Shown here one piece after another: positions 39,452-48,241 of a DNA stretch of 64,000 nucleotides. Made by a program: the position numbers and the translations under genes. Below the pieces are notes generated by a model. That model was given only the letters and a program-made list of their open reading frames with translations. It did not search any database and was not told the DNA's origin. The stretch spans positions 930,001 to 994,000 of the forward strand of contig NZ_CP048411.1 in the NCBI RefSeq assembly GCF_019355055.1. Reading direction: 5' to 3'. Origin of the DNA: Pseudomonas sp. MTM4 (GTDB lineage Bacteria; Pseudomonadota; Gammaproteobacteria; Pseudomonadales; Pseudomonadaceae). Positions within the stretch are counted from its first letter, which is position 1; each line of letters opens with the position of its first letter.

Positions 39452-40408
39452 TCAGTGATGCTTGCGCAGGGTGTCGGAGGGCAGTTCGCCGAAAGTACTC
39501 TTGTAGGTTTCCGAGAAACGTCCGAGATGCAGAAAGCCATAGTCCATCGCGATCTCGGTGATATTGCGCACCTTGTCCGAAGGGTCGCTCAGCCGTCCGT
39601 GGATCTGCTCCAGTTTGCGCTGGCGGATGTAGGACTTCGGCGTGGTGCCGACCTTCCGATCGAACAACATGTACAGCGAGCGCGGACTCATATTGGCCAG
39701 CTGCGCCAGCTGCTCGACCGAAATGTCTTTCTTCAGATGCTCGTCTATATAGTCGGTAATGCGGCCGAATGACGGGCAGCTCTCGTTCAAGGGCTCGCGG
39801 TAGATATTGTTGGCCAGCGTGCACAGCAGCTTCGAGGCGATGATGCGGCTGTACTGCTCTTGCAATTGCGGGATGCAGTGCTCGGCTTCGGCCTCCTGGC
39901 AGATCAGTCCGAGCAGGCTTTCGATACCATCGAGCTGCTTGAGTTCGTAGCGGTTGGCGGCAAAACGAATACCTTCGCTCGGCGCTCGCCACTGGTTCTC
40001 GGTACAGGCCTTTTCCAGAAAGGATGCGGGTACTTTGACGATGAGTTTTTCGCAATCGTCGGAATAGGTCAGGTCGACCGGATCGTCCGGGTTGATCAGC
40101 AGCAACTCACCTGGCGTGAAGTAATGCTCCTGACCACGGCCACGCCAGAGGCAATGCCCACGCTGCAGCAGTTGTAGGTGATAGATGGTTTCCAGCGCCT
40201 GCGAGGTAACGTGCACGCTGCCGCCATAACTCAACTGGCAAAGGTCGAGATTGCCGAACTTGCAATGGCTCAGGCTGGCCTGGGGGTTACCGGTGCGGGG
40301 TAGCTGGATGCAATGCGAACCGACGTGCTGATTGACGTACTCGGACACCGCGTGAGGATCGGCGCGATCGAAAATCATGCTTCGCTCTTTCAGCAGACTA
40401 TCCATCAT
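39452..40408 (-). CDS. benR: AraC/XylS-family activator of the ben operon
   Basis: A 318-residue regulator, the same length as P. putida BenR (recalled). The N-terminal effector domain begins SMIFDRADPHAVSEYVNQHVGSH-type sequence and contains YHLQLLQRGHCLWRGRG. The C-terminal double HTH includes ISVEQLAQLANMSPRSLYMLFDRK and ITEIAMDYGFLHLGRFSETYK. The start at 40408 is taken from family length; upstream codons to 40576 look non-coding. It should bind the tandem sites at 37221-37257. As catR is absent it may also govern the cat genes. Confidence 0.92.
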   Translation of the reverse strand: MMDSLLKERSMIFDRADPHAVSEYVNQHVGSHCIQLPRTGNPQASLSHCKFGNLDLCQLSYGGSVHVTSQALETIYHLQLLQRGHCLWRGRGQEHYFTPGELLLINPDDPVDLTYSDDCEKLIVKVPASFLEKACTENQWRAPSEGIRFAANRYELKQLDGIESLLGLICQEAEAEHCIPQLQEQYSRIIASKLLCTLANNIYREPLNESCPSFGRITDYIDEHLKKDISVEQLAQLANMSPRSLYMLFDRKVGTTPKSYIRQRKLEQIHGRLSDPSDKVRNITEIAMDYGFLHLGRFSETYKSTFGELPSDTLRKHH

Positions 40409-40609
40409 CAAGGCACTCGCTATTTTTATAGTTACGCCGGCATTGATTGCCGGTCGCCAGTCCAGCCATGGGTGCAGCCCTGCCACCCGGACTTGATTCA
40501 AATCAACGATAACGCGTCCGAGCACAATAGGTGATTGGACCAACGGCCAACAGCCGACCGGCCGGTAACCGCACATTTTCGGCGTTACCCGACCAGCGGA
40601 GCGCTCGCT

Positions 40610-41506
40610 TCAAGCCGTGCCGGGATAACTCGTAGAGGCACGCAGGGTATCGGCGATGGCCTGGGCGGCGACCGAGAGCTCGTGGCCGGGCTTGGTCAGT
40701 ATGCCCACCGGTTTCTCGATCACCGGATCACCCAGCGCGACACAACAAGCCCCGACTTCCAGCATCTGCTCGCGGCACAGCGCCGGCACGGCGCTCACGC
40801 CCAAGCCACTGGCGACCATGCGCCCAACCGTTGCCAGCTGATGACTTTCGAACTGCACCGGAAGGTTACGCCCGCGCTGCCGCAGATGATCCTCGAGCAT
40901 GAAACGCACGGTAGAGGGCCGCTGCAAGGTGATGAAAGGTTGTTGCAGCAGCGCCTCCCAACTCACTTCGGTCTGGCTCGCCAGCGCCGAGTCGGCGGGC
41001 ACCACAGCCACGAAGCGATCGGTGTATAGCGGCGTGAAACTCAGCGGCGTGGTGGGTTCGGGCTCGAAGGCGATGCCCAGCTCGACCTGCCGGTCGCGAA
41101 CCATGTCCATCACCTGCTCGTTGATCACGTCATGCACGGTGACGCTGATCGATGGATATTGCTGGCGAAAGGTGCCGAGCACGGCCGGTAACAGGTTGCC
41201 GGCAAACGAGGGCATCGAAGCCAGCACCACGCGCCCCTGCTTCAGAGTGAAGCGCTGACGCAGCTCGTCCTCGGCGTTATCCCAATCAGCCAGCAATCGA
41301 CGCGCCAGCGGCAACAGGGCTTCACCTTCCGGCGTCAGGCTCACCGCGCGGGTGGTGCGGCTGAACAACCGCCCGCCTAATCCGTCCTCCAGGGATTTGA
41401 TCGTCAGGCTCAGCGCCGATTGCGATAGGTGTAGACGCTCACCGGCCTGCGCGAAGCTTAAGGTATGCGCCACGGCAAGAAAGGCGCGCAGCTGTTTGAT
41501 GGTCAT
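40610..41506 (-). CDS. dhcR: LysR-family regulator, divergent from dhcAB (DhcR-like)
   Basis: A 298-residue LysR regulator. The winged HTH (2-60) has FAQAGERLHLSQSALSLTIKSLED and the effector domain (about 90-290) begins VVLASMPSFAGNLLPAVL. It is divergent from dhcA with 153 bases between. In P. aeruginosa a LysR gene (dhcR) sits in the same position by dhcAB-atoB, so it most likely controls acetoacetate or dehydrocarnitine use here. Identity as DhcR rests on synteny and sequence feel. Confidence 0.75.
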   Translation of the reverse strand: MTIKQLRAFLAVAHTLSFAQAGERLHLSQSALSLTIKSLEDGLGGRLFSRTTRAVSLTPEGEALLPLARRLLADWDNAEDELRQRFTLKQGRVVLASMPSFAGNLLPAVLGTFRQQYPSISVTVHDVINEQVMDMVRDRQVELGIAFEPEPTTPLSFTPLYTDRFVAVVPADSALASQTEVSWEALLQQPFITLQRPSTVRFMLEDHLRQRGRNLPVQFESHQLATVGRMVASGLGVSAVPALCREQMLEVGACCVALGDPVIEKPVGILTKPGHELSVAAQAIADTLRASTSYPGTA

Positions 41507-41659
41507 CGATTTGCATCCGGATCGAGGTGCAGCAGCGAACAGCAGCCGCTGGATTATTCTGTTTAGTCAATTAATAACGCTTAAAAATCAACTTAACAAA
41601 TCTAATCGCGACGCAGACACTCGGATTCAACGACTACCAACAACAAGAAGGAATGGTTT

Positions 41660-42358
41660 ATGGCTGGTTTCGACAAACGCGTCAGCACCTATGCCGAAGC
41701 CCTTGAAGGGCTGCAGGACGGCATGACCGTACTGGCTGGCGGTTTCGGTCTGTGCGGCATCCCGGAGAACCTGATCGCCGAGATCAAGCGCAAGGGCACT
41801 CGCGATCTGACGGTGGTTTCCAATAACTGCGGCGTCGACGGTTTCGGCCTCGGCGTGCTGCTGGAAGACCGGCAGATCAGCAAGATGATCGCCTCCTACG
41901 TGGGCGAAAACGCGTTGTTCGAAAAGCAGCTGCTCAATGGCGAGCTGGAAGTCGAGCTGACACCTCAAGGCACGCTGGCCGAGAAGATGCGCGCAGGCGG
42001 CGCCGGCATTCCGGCCTTCTATACCGCCACCGGCTACGGCACGCCCATCGCCGAAGGCAAGGACGTGCGTGAATTCAATGGCCGTCCGCACATCCTCGAA
42101 CATGCCATCACCGGCGACTTCGCCATCGTCAAAGGCTGGAAGGCCGACCGCTACGGCAACGTCATCTACCGCCACACTGCGCAGAACTTCAATCCGCTGG
42201 CCGCAGCCGCAGGGAAGATCACCGTGGTCGAAGTCGAGGAAATCGTCGAGCCCGGCGAAATCGATCCCACCCAGATCCATACCCCCGGCATCTACGTCGA
42301 CCGCATCATCTGCGGCACCTTCGAAAAGCGCATCGAGAAGCGCACCGTCCGCAGCTGA
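41660..42358 (+). CDS. dhcA: 3-Oxoacid CoA-transferase subunit A (dehydrocarnitine/acetoacetate type)
   Basis: A 232-residue alpha subunit of a family I CoA-transferase. [18 protein letters not shown] near residue 23 is the CoA-binding motif and [17 protein letters not shown] near residue 188 is typical of the SCOT/DhcA group. It transfers CoA from succinyl-CoA to acetoacetate or a related 3-oxo acid. It differs clearly in size and sequence from PcaI in this window. The ribosome site AAGGAA lies upstream. A 37-base gap separates it from dhcB. Confidence 0.9.
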   Translation: MAGFDKRVSTYAEALEGLQDGMTVLAGGFGLCGIPENLIAEIKRKGTRDLTVVSNNCGVDGFGLGVLLEDRQISKMIASYVGENALFEKQLLNGELEVELTPQGTLAEKMRAGGAGIPAFYTATGYGTPIAEGKDVREFNGRPHILEHAITGDFAIVKGWKADRYGNVIYRHTAQNFNPLAAAAGKITVVEVEEIVEPGEIDPTQIHTPGIYVDRIICGTFEKRIEKRTVRS

Positions 42359-42395
42359 AATCCATCCTTGGTTCAAAGAATAAGAGATCAAGACC

Positions 42396-43055
42396 ATGGC
42401 TTTAACCCGCGAACAAATGGCCCAGCGCGTCGCTCATGAATTGCAGGACGGCTACTACGTAAACCTCGGCATCGGCATCCCGACGCTGGTCGCCAACTAC
42501 GTGCCCGAAGGCATGGAAGTGATGCTGCAATCGGAGAACGGCCTGCTCGGCATGGGCGCCTTCCCTACCGAGCAGGAGCTCGACGCTGACATGATCAACG
42601 CCGGCAAGCAGACCGTCACCGCCCGCGTCGGCGCCTCCATTTTCAACTCTGCCGAATCCTTCGCGATGATCCGCGGCGGGCACATCGACCTCACCGTGCT
42701 CGGCGCTTTCGAAGTCGACGTACAGGGCAACATCGCCTCCTGGATGATCCCGGGCAAGCTGGTCAAGGGCATGGGCGGCGCGATGGACCTGGTCGCTGGC
42801 GCCGAGAACATCATCGTACTGATGACCCACGCCTCGAAGGACGGCGAGTCCAAGCTGCTGCCCAAGTGCACCCTGCCGCTGACCGGCGCCGGCTGCATCA
42901 AGCGCGTGCTGACCGATCTGGCCTATCTTGAAATCGAGAACGGTGCCTTCATCCTCAAGGAACGCGCCCCCGGCGTGAGCGTCGAGGAGATCATCGCCAA
43001 GACCGCCGGTGAACTGGTAGTGCCTGATCATGTACCGGAAATGACCTTCGGCTGA
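42396..43055 (+). CDS. dhcB: 3-Oxoacid CoA-transferase subunit B (dehydrocarnitine/acetoacetate type)
   Basis: A 219-residue beta subunit. The catalytic Glu47 is in [12 protein letters not shown], and [19 protein letters not shown] is the typical central motif. It pairs with DhcA; the product acetoacetyl-CoA is the substrate of the next gene, atoB. A hairpin with T-runs follows the stop codon, so atoB may be partly attenuated. Confidence 0.9.
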   Translation: MALTREQMAQRVAHELQDGYYVNLGIGIPTLVANYVPEGMEVMLQSENGLLGMGAFPTEQELDADMINAGKQTVTARVGASIFNSAESFAMIRGGHIDLTVLGAFEVDVQGNIASWMIPGKLVKGMGGAMDLVAGAENIIVLMTHASKDGESKLLPKCTLPLTGAGCIKRVLTDLAYLEIENGAFILKERAPGVSVEEIIAKTAGELVVPDHVPEMTFG

Positions 43056-43070
43056 TCAAGCGCCGAACAG

Positions 43071-43106
43071 GGCCTCGCGGTGCGCTGGTCGCACGCGGGG
43101 CTTTTC
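43071..43106 (+). terminator. Hairpin with T-run between dhcB and atoB
   Basis: The stem GGCCTCGCGGTGCG pairs, with one bulge, with CGCACGCGGGGC, and is followed by TTTTCCCGTTTT. It starts 15 bases after the dhcB stop and ends 25 bases before atoB. In an operon this would act as a partial terminator or an RNA-stability element. Confidence 0.55.
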
Positions 43107-43131
43107 CCGTTTTGAATCCAGGAGATTCGCC

Positions 43132-44313
43132 ATGCAAGACGTCGTCATCGTTGCCGCCACCCGTACCGCCATCGGCTCCTTTCAGGGCGCCCTGGCCAAC
43201 ATCACCGCGCCGGACCTGGGCGCTGCCGTGATCAAGCGTCTGCTCGAACAGACTGGGCTGAATCCCTCCGAGGTCGATGAAGTGATTCTCGGCCAGGTGC
43301 TGACTGCTGGCGCCGGTCAGAACCCGGCGCGCCAGGCCTCGGTCAAGGCCGGCCTGCCGCACGAAGTGCCGTCCTTCACGCTGAACAAGGTCTGCGGCTC
43401 GGGGCTCAAAGCGCTGCACCTGGCCACCCAAGCCATCCGCTGCGGCGACGCCGAAGTGATTATCGCCGGCGGTCAGGAAAACATGAGTCTGGCACCCTAC
43501 GTCCTGCCCAAGGCCCGTACCGGTTTGCGCATGGGTCATGCCGAGCTGGTCGACTCGATGATCAGCGACGGTCTCTGGGATGCCTTCAACGATTTCCACA
43601 TGGGCATCACCGCCGAGAATCTGGTCGACAAGTACGGCATCAGCCGTGAAGCACAGGATGCCTTCGCCGCCTCGTCGCAGCAGAAAGCCGTCGCCGCCAT
43701 CGAAGCCGGTCGCTTCAAGGATGAAATCACGCCAATCGAGATTCCTCAGCGCAAGGGCGAGCCGCTGCGCTTCGATACCGACGAGCAACCGCGTGCCGGT
43801 ACCACGGCCGACGCGCTGGCCAAGCTCAGGGCCGCATTCAAGAAAGACGGCTCGGTCACCGCCGGTAACGCCTCCAGTCTCAACGACGGCGCCGCCGCCG
43901 TGCTGTTGATGAGCGCGGACAAGGCCAAGGCGCTTGGCCTGCCGGTGCTGGCGCGGATCAAGGCGTACGCCAATGCGGGCGTCGACCCGGCGATCATGGG
44001 CATCGCGCCGGTTTCGGCAACACGCCGCTGCCTGGACAAAGCCGGTTGGTCGCTGGATGAGCTCGACCTGATCGAAGCCAACGAAGCCTTCGCCGCACAG
44101 GCGCTGTCGGTCGGCCAAGAATTGGGCTGGGATGCCAGCAAGGTCAACGTCAACGGCGGCGCCATCGCGCTCGGTCACCCCATCGGCGCGTCGGGCTGCC
44201 GAATCCTGGTGACGCTGCTGCACGAGATGATCCGCCGCGACGCCAAAAAGGGCCTCGCCACCCTGTGCATCGGTGGCGGTCAGGGTGTTGCGCTGGCGAT
44301 CGAACGCAACTGA
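43132..44313 (+). CDS. atoB: Acetyl-CoA C-acetyltransferase
   Basis: A 393-residue thiolase with Cys88 in [11 protein letters not shown], His in [14 protein letters not shown] and Cys in [11 protein letters not shown]. The [19 protein letters not shown] segment is characteristic of biosynthetic/acetoacetyl-CoA thiolases, unlike PcaF in the same window. It splits acetoacetyl-CoA to two acetyl-CoA. GGAGA lies before the ATG. Its 3' flank is a MITE-like element that starts 7 bases after the stop. Confidence 0.93.
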   Translation: MQDVVIVAATRTAIGSFQGALANITAPDLGAAVIKRLLEQTGLNPSEVDEVILGQVLTAGAGQNPARQASVKAGLPHEVPSFTLNKVCGSGLKALHLATQAIRCGDAEVIIAGGQENMSLAPYVLPKARTGLRMGHAELVDSMISDGLWDAFNDFHMGITAENLVDKYGISREAQDAFAASSQQKAVAAIEAGRFKDEITPIEIPQRKGEPLRFDTDEQPRAGTTADALAKLRAAFKKDGSVTAGNASSLNDGAAAVLLMSADKAKALGLPVLARIKAYANAGVDPAIMGIAPVSATRRCLDKAGWSLDELDLIEANEAFAAQALSVGQELGWDASKVNVNGGAIALGHPIGASGCRILVTLLHEMIRRDAKKGLATLCIGGGQGVALAIERN

Positions 44314-44319
44314 ACGGCG

Positions 44320-44641
44320 CTAGGGTCTGTTGCCGTTTCGTGCGCGGCCGCGCCGGAGCCTGTTTTTGCGCGAGGCAAGGCCGCGCCCGCTCCCGGCGGG
44401 CTTGCGGCATTCACTCCATCCATGGAGATCGCACGAGGAGTGAAGTTTGGTTGTTCCAAATGAGCGACGAGAAACGCCGCATCGTGCAAAAACAGGCCCG
44501 GCCCGAAGGGTTGCGCGGCAAATCTCGCCATGCGGCGTTGCGGGACTTGGCAAGGGAACCACCATTACCTGCGTCCCGCGTCTTGCCTGGCGAGATTTGG
44601 CGCAGCAACGCGGCTCGCGACGAAACGGCAACAGACCCTAG
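44320..44641. mobile_element. MITE-like element with perfect 21-bp terminal inverted repeats
   Basis: The ends at 44320-44340 and 44621-44641 are perfect inverted copies over 21 bases, each beginning CTAGGGTCTGTTGCC read inward. The interior (about 280 bases) has no credible gene but more inverted pairs: GCCTGTTTTTGC (44358-44369) with 44486-44497, and CAAATCTCGCCA (44519-44530) with 44588-44599, plus TTCACTCC/GGAGTGAA. CTAG at both outer ends could be a 4-base target duplication of the YTAR type used by the IS5 group. It sits between atoB and atoE. The remaining bases of the gap (44642-44767) have no gene. Confidence 0.78.
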
Positions 44642-44767
44642 ACCAAATCACATAGGGAGGGTTCTGAACCGCGGTCCTGAGAACCGCCTGAATACATCGA
44701 TGAAATAACGGCGCGCGCCACGCACGCGCGCCGCTCATAACAAAGAAAACAACACAGGATCACAACC

Positions 44768-46108
44768 ATGCTCGGCGCCGTTACCTCTTTGAGCGTAAAG
44801 CTCGTACAGCGATACCTACCCTCACCCTTCGTTTTCGCCATTCTTCTCAGTCTCATCGTGCTGGCCGCCAGCATGCTCGTCACCGGTCAGGGCCTGCCGG
44901 CCATGGCGAAGCACTGGGGCACAGGCTTCTGGAATTTGCTCACCTTCGCCATGCAGATGGCGCTGATTCTCGTCACCGGGCACGCGCTTGCCAGCGCACC
45001 GGCCATTCACCGCCTACTCGCGGGCCTTGCCCGCATCGCGCGCACCCCTGGCCGCGCCATCGTGCTGGTCACGTTGGTGGGCTTGGCCGGTTCCTGGATC
45101 AACTGGGGCTTCGGCCTGGTGATCGGTGCAGTCTTCGCCCGTGCGCTGGCCCGTGAGGTCAAAGGCGTCGACTACCCACTGCTGGTGGCCGCTGCCTATT
45201 CTGGCTTCCTCATCTGGCATGGCGGCCTGTCCGGCTCGGTTCCGCTGTCACTCGCCACTGGCGGCGCTGACCTGGAGCGCATGACCGGCGGTGTAATCAC
45301 CGGTGCCATTGGTGTCGGCGATACGCTGTTCACCACGCTGAACCTGACCATCATCGCGCTGCTGGTCATCGGCCTGCCGATCCTCAATTGGGCCATGCAT
45401 CCCAAGCAGCCGAAAGTTGCCGATCCCGCGCTGCTGCTGGAGCCGGAACATCAGCCGCTGCCACGCGAGACGCTGGCCCAGCGCATGGACGACAGCCGCA
45501 TCCTCAACCTGATCATCGTCGCGCTAGGTGCGGTGTATTTCGTTTACTACTTCGCCGAGAACGGCTTCGCCCTGACGCTCAATATCGTCATCGGCCTGTT
45601 CCTTTTCATCGGCCTGCTGCTGCACGGCTCGCCCGAGCGCTACATGCGTGCAGTGCAAGACGGTATTGGCGGGATCAGCGGCATCGTCATCCAGTTTCCC
45701 TTCTACGCGGGAATCATGGGCATGATGGTCGGCGCCAACGCCGAGGGCCTGTCGCTGGGCAAGCAGATCACCGAGTCGTTCATCGCCTCGTCGTCGGCCG
45801 ATACCTTCCCGGTGCTGGCCTTCCTCAGCGCCGGTCTGGTCAACGTTTTCGTACCGTCTGGTGGCGGCCAGTGGGCCGTACAAGGACCGATCATGCTGCC
45901 GGCCGGCCAGGCGCTCGGTGTGACGCCGGCGGTGACGGCCATGGCCATCGCCTGGGGTGATGCCTGGACCAATATGATCCAGCCGTTCTGGGCGCTGCCA
46001 ATCCTCGGCATTGTCGGCCTCGGCGCGCGCGACATCATGGGTTATTGCTTGTTGATCTTGGTGTACTCAGGCTTGGTCATTTCCGGCTGCTTCTATTTCC
46101 TTGGCTGA
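44768..46108 (+). CDS. atoE: Short-chain fatty acid / acetoacetate permease AtoE family
   Basis: A 446-residue inner-membrane protein with about a dozen helices. It matches the AtoE family: YLPSPFVFAILLSLIVL at the start, WGFGLVIGAVFARALAREV, GLSGSVPLSLAT, VFVPSGGGQWAVQGPI and GDAWTNMIQPFWALPILG. It likely imports acetoacetate, butyrate or similar acids for DhcAB/AtoB. It is separated from atoB by an inserted MITE-like element, so transcription of the two may no longer be coupled. Confidence 0.92.
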   Translation: MLGAVTSLSVKLVQRYLPSPFVFAILLSLIVLAASMLVTGQGLPAMAKHWGTGFWNLLTFAMQMALILVTGHALASAPAIHRLLAGLARIARTPGRAIVLVTLVGLAGSWINWGFGLVIGAVFARALAREVKGVDYPLLVAAAYSGFLIWHGGLSGSVPLSLATGGADLERMTGGVITGAIGVGDTLFTTLNLTIIALLVIGLPILNWAMHPKQPKVADPALLLEPEHQPLPRETLAQRMDDSRILNLIIVALGAVYFVYYFAENGFALTLNIVIGLFLFIGLLLHGSPERYMRAVQDGIGGISGIVIQFPFYAGIMGMMVGANAEGLSLGKQITESFIASSSADTFPVLAFLSAGLVNVFVPSGGGQWAVQGPIMLPAGQALGVTPAVTAMAIAWGDAWTNMIQPFWALPILGIVGLGARDIMGYCLLILVYSGLVISGCFYFLG

Positions 46109-46116
46109 TAGAAACA

Positions 46117-46150
46117 GGGCAGGCGCCGCAATGGCCCTGCCCTTTCGGTT
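46117..46150 (+). terminator. Probable terminator of atoE
   Basis: Stem GGGCAGG / CCTGCCC (46117-46123 and 46136-46142) with a 12-base loop, followed by TTTCGGTT. The T-run is short, so the call is moderate. It begins 9 bases after the atoE stop. Confidence 0.6.
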
Positions 46151-46669
46151 CCCACCGCGCGGCAATCCAAGCGGCTCCGACAACCCGGTTCTGAACTTCT
46201 CCCCCACGGGTTCGATACTACGTTCAGAACAGTCGTCTGGCCCTACTCGGCGATGGCGAGACCGGGTCAGAGGAATGAATCCTCCACGGCTTCGTCTGCT
46301 GGTCTTCTTGGATTTCTTTCTTACCGTCTCATCACGAGCACATTGAACGCTGCCGGCGTTAGGAGAGGCTCTGGAATCACCGTTTCGCTTCTTTTCCCCG
46401 TCATATCCGCTCGTCTGCCTGAAGATCGGAACAGATGAACGGTGCAACTTTTTCTTACAACTCTGAGTCGCAGTTAACGGACCGAGGCTTAACACCTGCG
46501 CTAGCGATTGATTGAAATCCTAGCTGCAAGGATTGGCTGTCGAGTTTGGGATGAGGTGTGGATACCTCGACGAACGCGTCGATAGCAGCCGCTTTGTGGT
46601 AGCTCTCGGGCAGTCGCTGTCCTGATGTCGAAGGGCAGCAGAAGAGACTCAGGGAAAGGGAAAAGGACG
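46151..46669. other. Region upstream of the MBOAT cassette
   Basis: No supported gene in about 520 bases. A 9-bp inverted repeat GTTCTGAAC (46188-46196) and GTTCAGAAC (46222-46230), 25 bases apart, could be a regulator site. Several open frames on both strands here have unusual composition and no family match. The region lies between a terminator and the cassette start, so the cassette promoter should be here; no clear -35/-10 was picked. Confidence 0.45.
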
Positions 46670-48208
46670 ATGCTCTTCAACTCCATGGTGTTCATCGCCG
46701 GGTTTCTGCCGGTGGTTCTTCTTGGCTTCATCCTCCTTGCGGGCAGTGGTAGACAACGGCTTGCAGCCATCTGGCTAACGCTGGCGTCGCTGGTGTTTTA
46801 CGGCTGGTGGAACCCGGCTTACGTGCCGCTGCTGGTCGGCAGCATGGCGTTCAACTACCTGATCGGCGGCTACCTGATGCGCCGGCCGTCGCGCACGCTA
46901 CTGGTGCTGGGTGTCGCCGCCAACGTGGCGTTGCTCGGCTACTACAAATACACCGGTTTTCTGTTCGGCACGCTCGACGATGCCTTCGGCCTGGGCTGGT
47001 CGGTGGGCGACATCATCCTGCCCTTGGCGATTTCCTTTTTTACCTTCCAGCAGATCGCCTATCTGGTCGATGCCCATGATGGCGAAGTGAGCGAGCACGA
47101 CTTCGTCAATTACTGCCTGTTCATCACGTTCTTCCCGCAGCTGATCGCCGGCCCGATTACTCACCACAGCGAGATGCTCAAGCAGTTCAAGGATCACAGC
47201 ACCTTTCGTCCTCGGCTGGACAACCTCTCCCTGGGACTGACGGTGTTTCTGCTCGGCCTGTTCAAGAAGGTAATCATCGCCGACCCGCTAGGCGCCAAGG
47301 CCTCGCCAATCTTCGCCGTTGCCGCCGACGGCACCGTGCCGGCGCTGTACGACGCCTGGTTCGGCGCCCTCACCTACACGCTGCAGATTTATTTCGATTT
47401 CTCCGGCTACAGCGACATGGCTATCGGGCTCGGCCTGATGTTCGGCCTGCGCTTGCCGATGAATTTCAACAGCCCGTTCAAGGCGCACAACCTCATCGAC
47501 TACTGGTCGCGCTGGCATATGACGCTGACGCGCTTTCTCACAGCCTATATCTACAACCCCATCGTCATGCGGATCACGCGCTCGCGGATGGCCATCGGCA
47601 AGCCGCTGCCTCGTCGCGGCAAGATGAGCTTGAGCACCTTCGTCGTGCTGGTCGCCTATCCCACCGTGCTGACCATGTTCATCTCCGGCGTCTGGCACGG
47701 CGCGGGCTGGCAGTTCGTGGTGTTCGGCCTGCTGCATGGTTTTTACCTGGTGGTCGCCCATGGCTTTCGCGCCTACAAGGCGCGCCGCGGCCTGCAGCTC
47801 GATAGCGACAAGCTCTGGCACCACTGTTGCGCCGTGCTGCTGACTTTCCTCTGCGTGGTCGTGGCCATGGTGTTCTTCCGCGCCGAAAGCGTTGCGGCGG
47901 CGATGGCGATCCTGTCGGGCATGGCCGGCTTGAGCGAGCTGAATACCAAGCTCGACAAGTCGGACTATCTCACCGTCGCGTTGCTGCTCGCCTTCGTCTG
48001 GTTCATGCCCAACGTGCAGCAGTGGATGGCGCGCTTTCGCACCACCCTGGATGCACAGCCGAACGAAAGCTGGCTGCTGCGCTGGATACCGATTGCCTCT
48101 TGGAATCCGACTCCGGTGATTGGCGTCGCCATCGGCGTGCTGGGTTTCTTCGCCCTTGCCGTGGCGTTCTCCGTCGCCCCTACCGAGTTTCTCTACTTCC
48201 AGTTCTGA
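46670..48208 (+). CDS. MBOAT-family membrane acyltransferase (AlgI/DltB-like)
   Basis: A 512-residue polytopic protein starting MLFNSMVFIAGFLPVV. The start at 46670 has AAAAGGA upstream; an in-frame start 15 codons earlier is less likely. The MBOAT signature is FFPQLIAGPITHH, DYWSRWHMTLTRFL with His283 and SGVWHGAGWQ with the key His343. The C-terminus ends EFLYFQF, with Tyr509. This resembles the terminal tyrosine motif of DltX and of AlgI-type MBOATs, proposed as an acyl relay. It probably passes an acyl group from a cytoplasmic donor to the periplasm. It heads a cassette with FkbH-like, ACP and SGNH genes. Confidence 0.9.
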   Translation: MLFNSMVFIAGFLPVVLLGFILLAGSGRQRLAAIWLTLASLVFYGWWNPAYVPLLVGSMAFNYLIGGYLMRRPSRTLLVLGVAANVALLGYYKYTGFLFGTLDDAFGLGWSVGDIILPLAISFFTFQQIAYLVDAHDGEVSEHDFVNYCLFITFFPQLIAGPITHHSEMLKQFKDHSTFRPRLDNLSLGLTVFLLGLFKKVIIADPLGAKASPIFAVAADGTVPALYDAWFGALTYTLQIYFDFSGYSDMAIGLGLMFGLRLPMNFNSPFKAHNLIDYWSRWHMTLTRFLTAYIYNPIVMRITRSRMAIGKPLPRRGKMSLSTFVVLVAYPTVLTMFISGVWHGAGWQFVVFGLLHGFYLVVAHGFRAYKARRGLQLDSDKLWHHCCAVLLTFLCVVVAMVFFRAESVAAAMAILSGMAGLSELNTKLDKSDYLTVALLLAFVWFMPNVQQWMARFRTTLDAQPNESWLLRWIPIASWNPTPVIGVAIGVLGFFALAVAFSVAPTEFLYFQF

Positions 48209-48241
48209 CATTCCAGCTGACGCAAAAGGAGTTAATGGCTA

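Noticed and set aside
44265..44708. 147-residue open frame through the MITE-like element
   Set aside because: It starts inside atoB, runs through both terminal repeats and has no motif; the terminal inverted repeats explain the sequence better.
46180..46235. Possible tRNA remnant (GGGTTCGATAC-like arm)
   Set aside because: Only the T-arm-like string is present; no acceptor or anticodon stem can be formed.
46067..46495. 142-residue minus-strand open frame after atoE
   Set aside because: Basic, low-complexity composition, overlaps the atoE end and its terminator; no motif.
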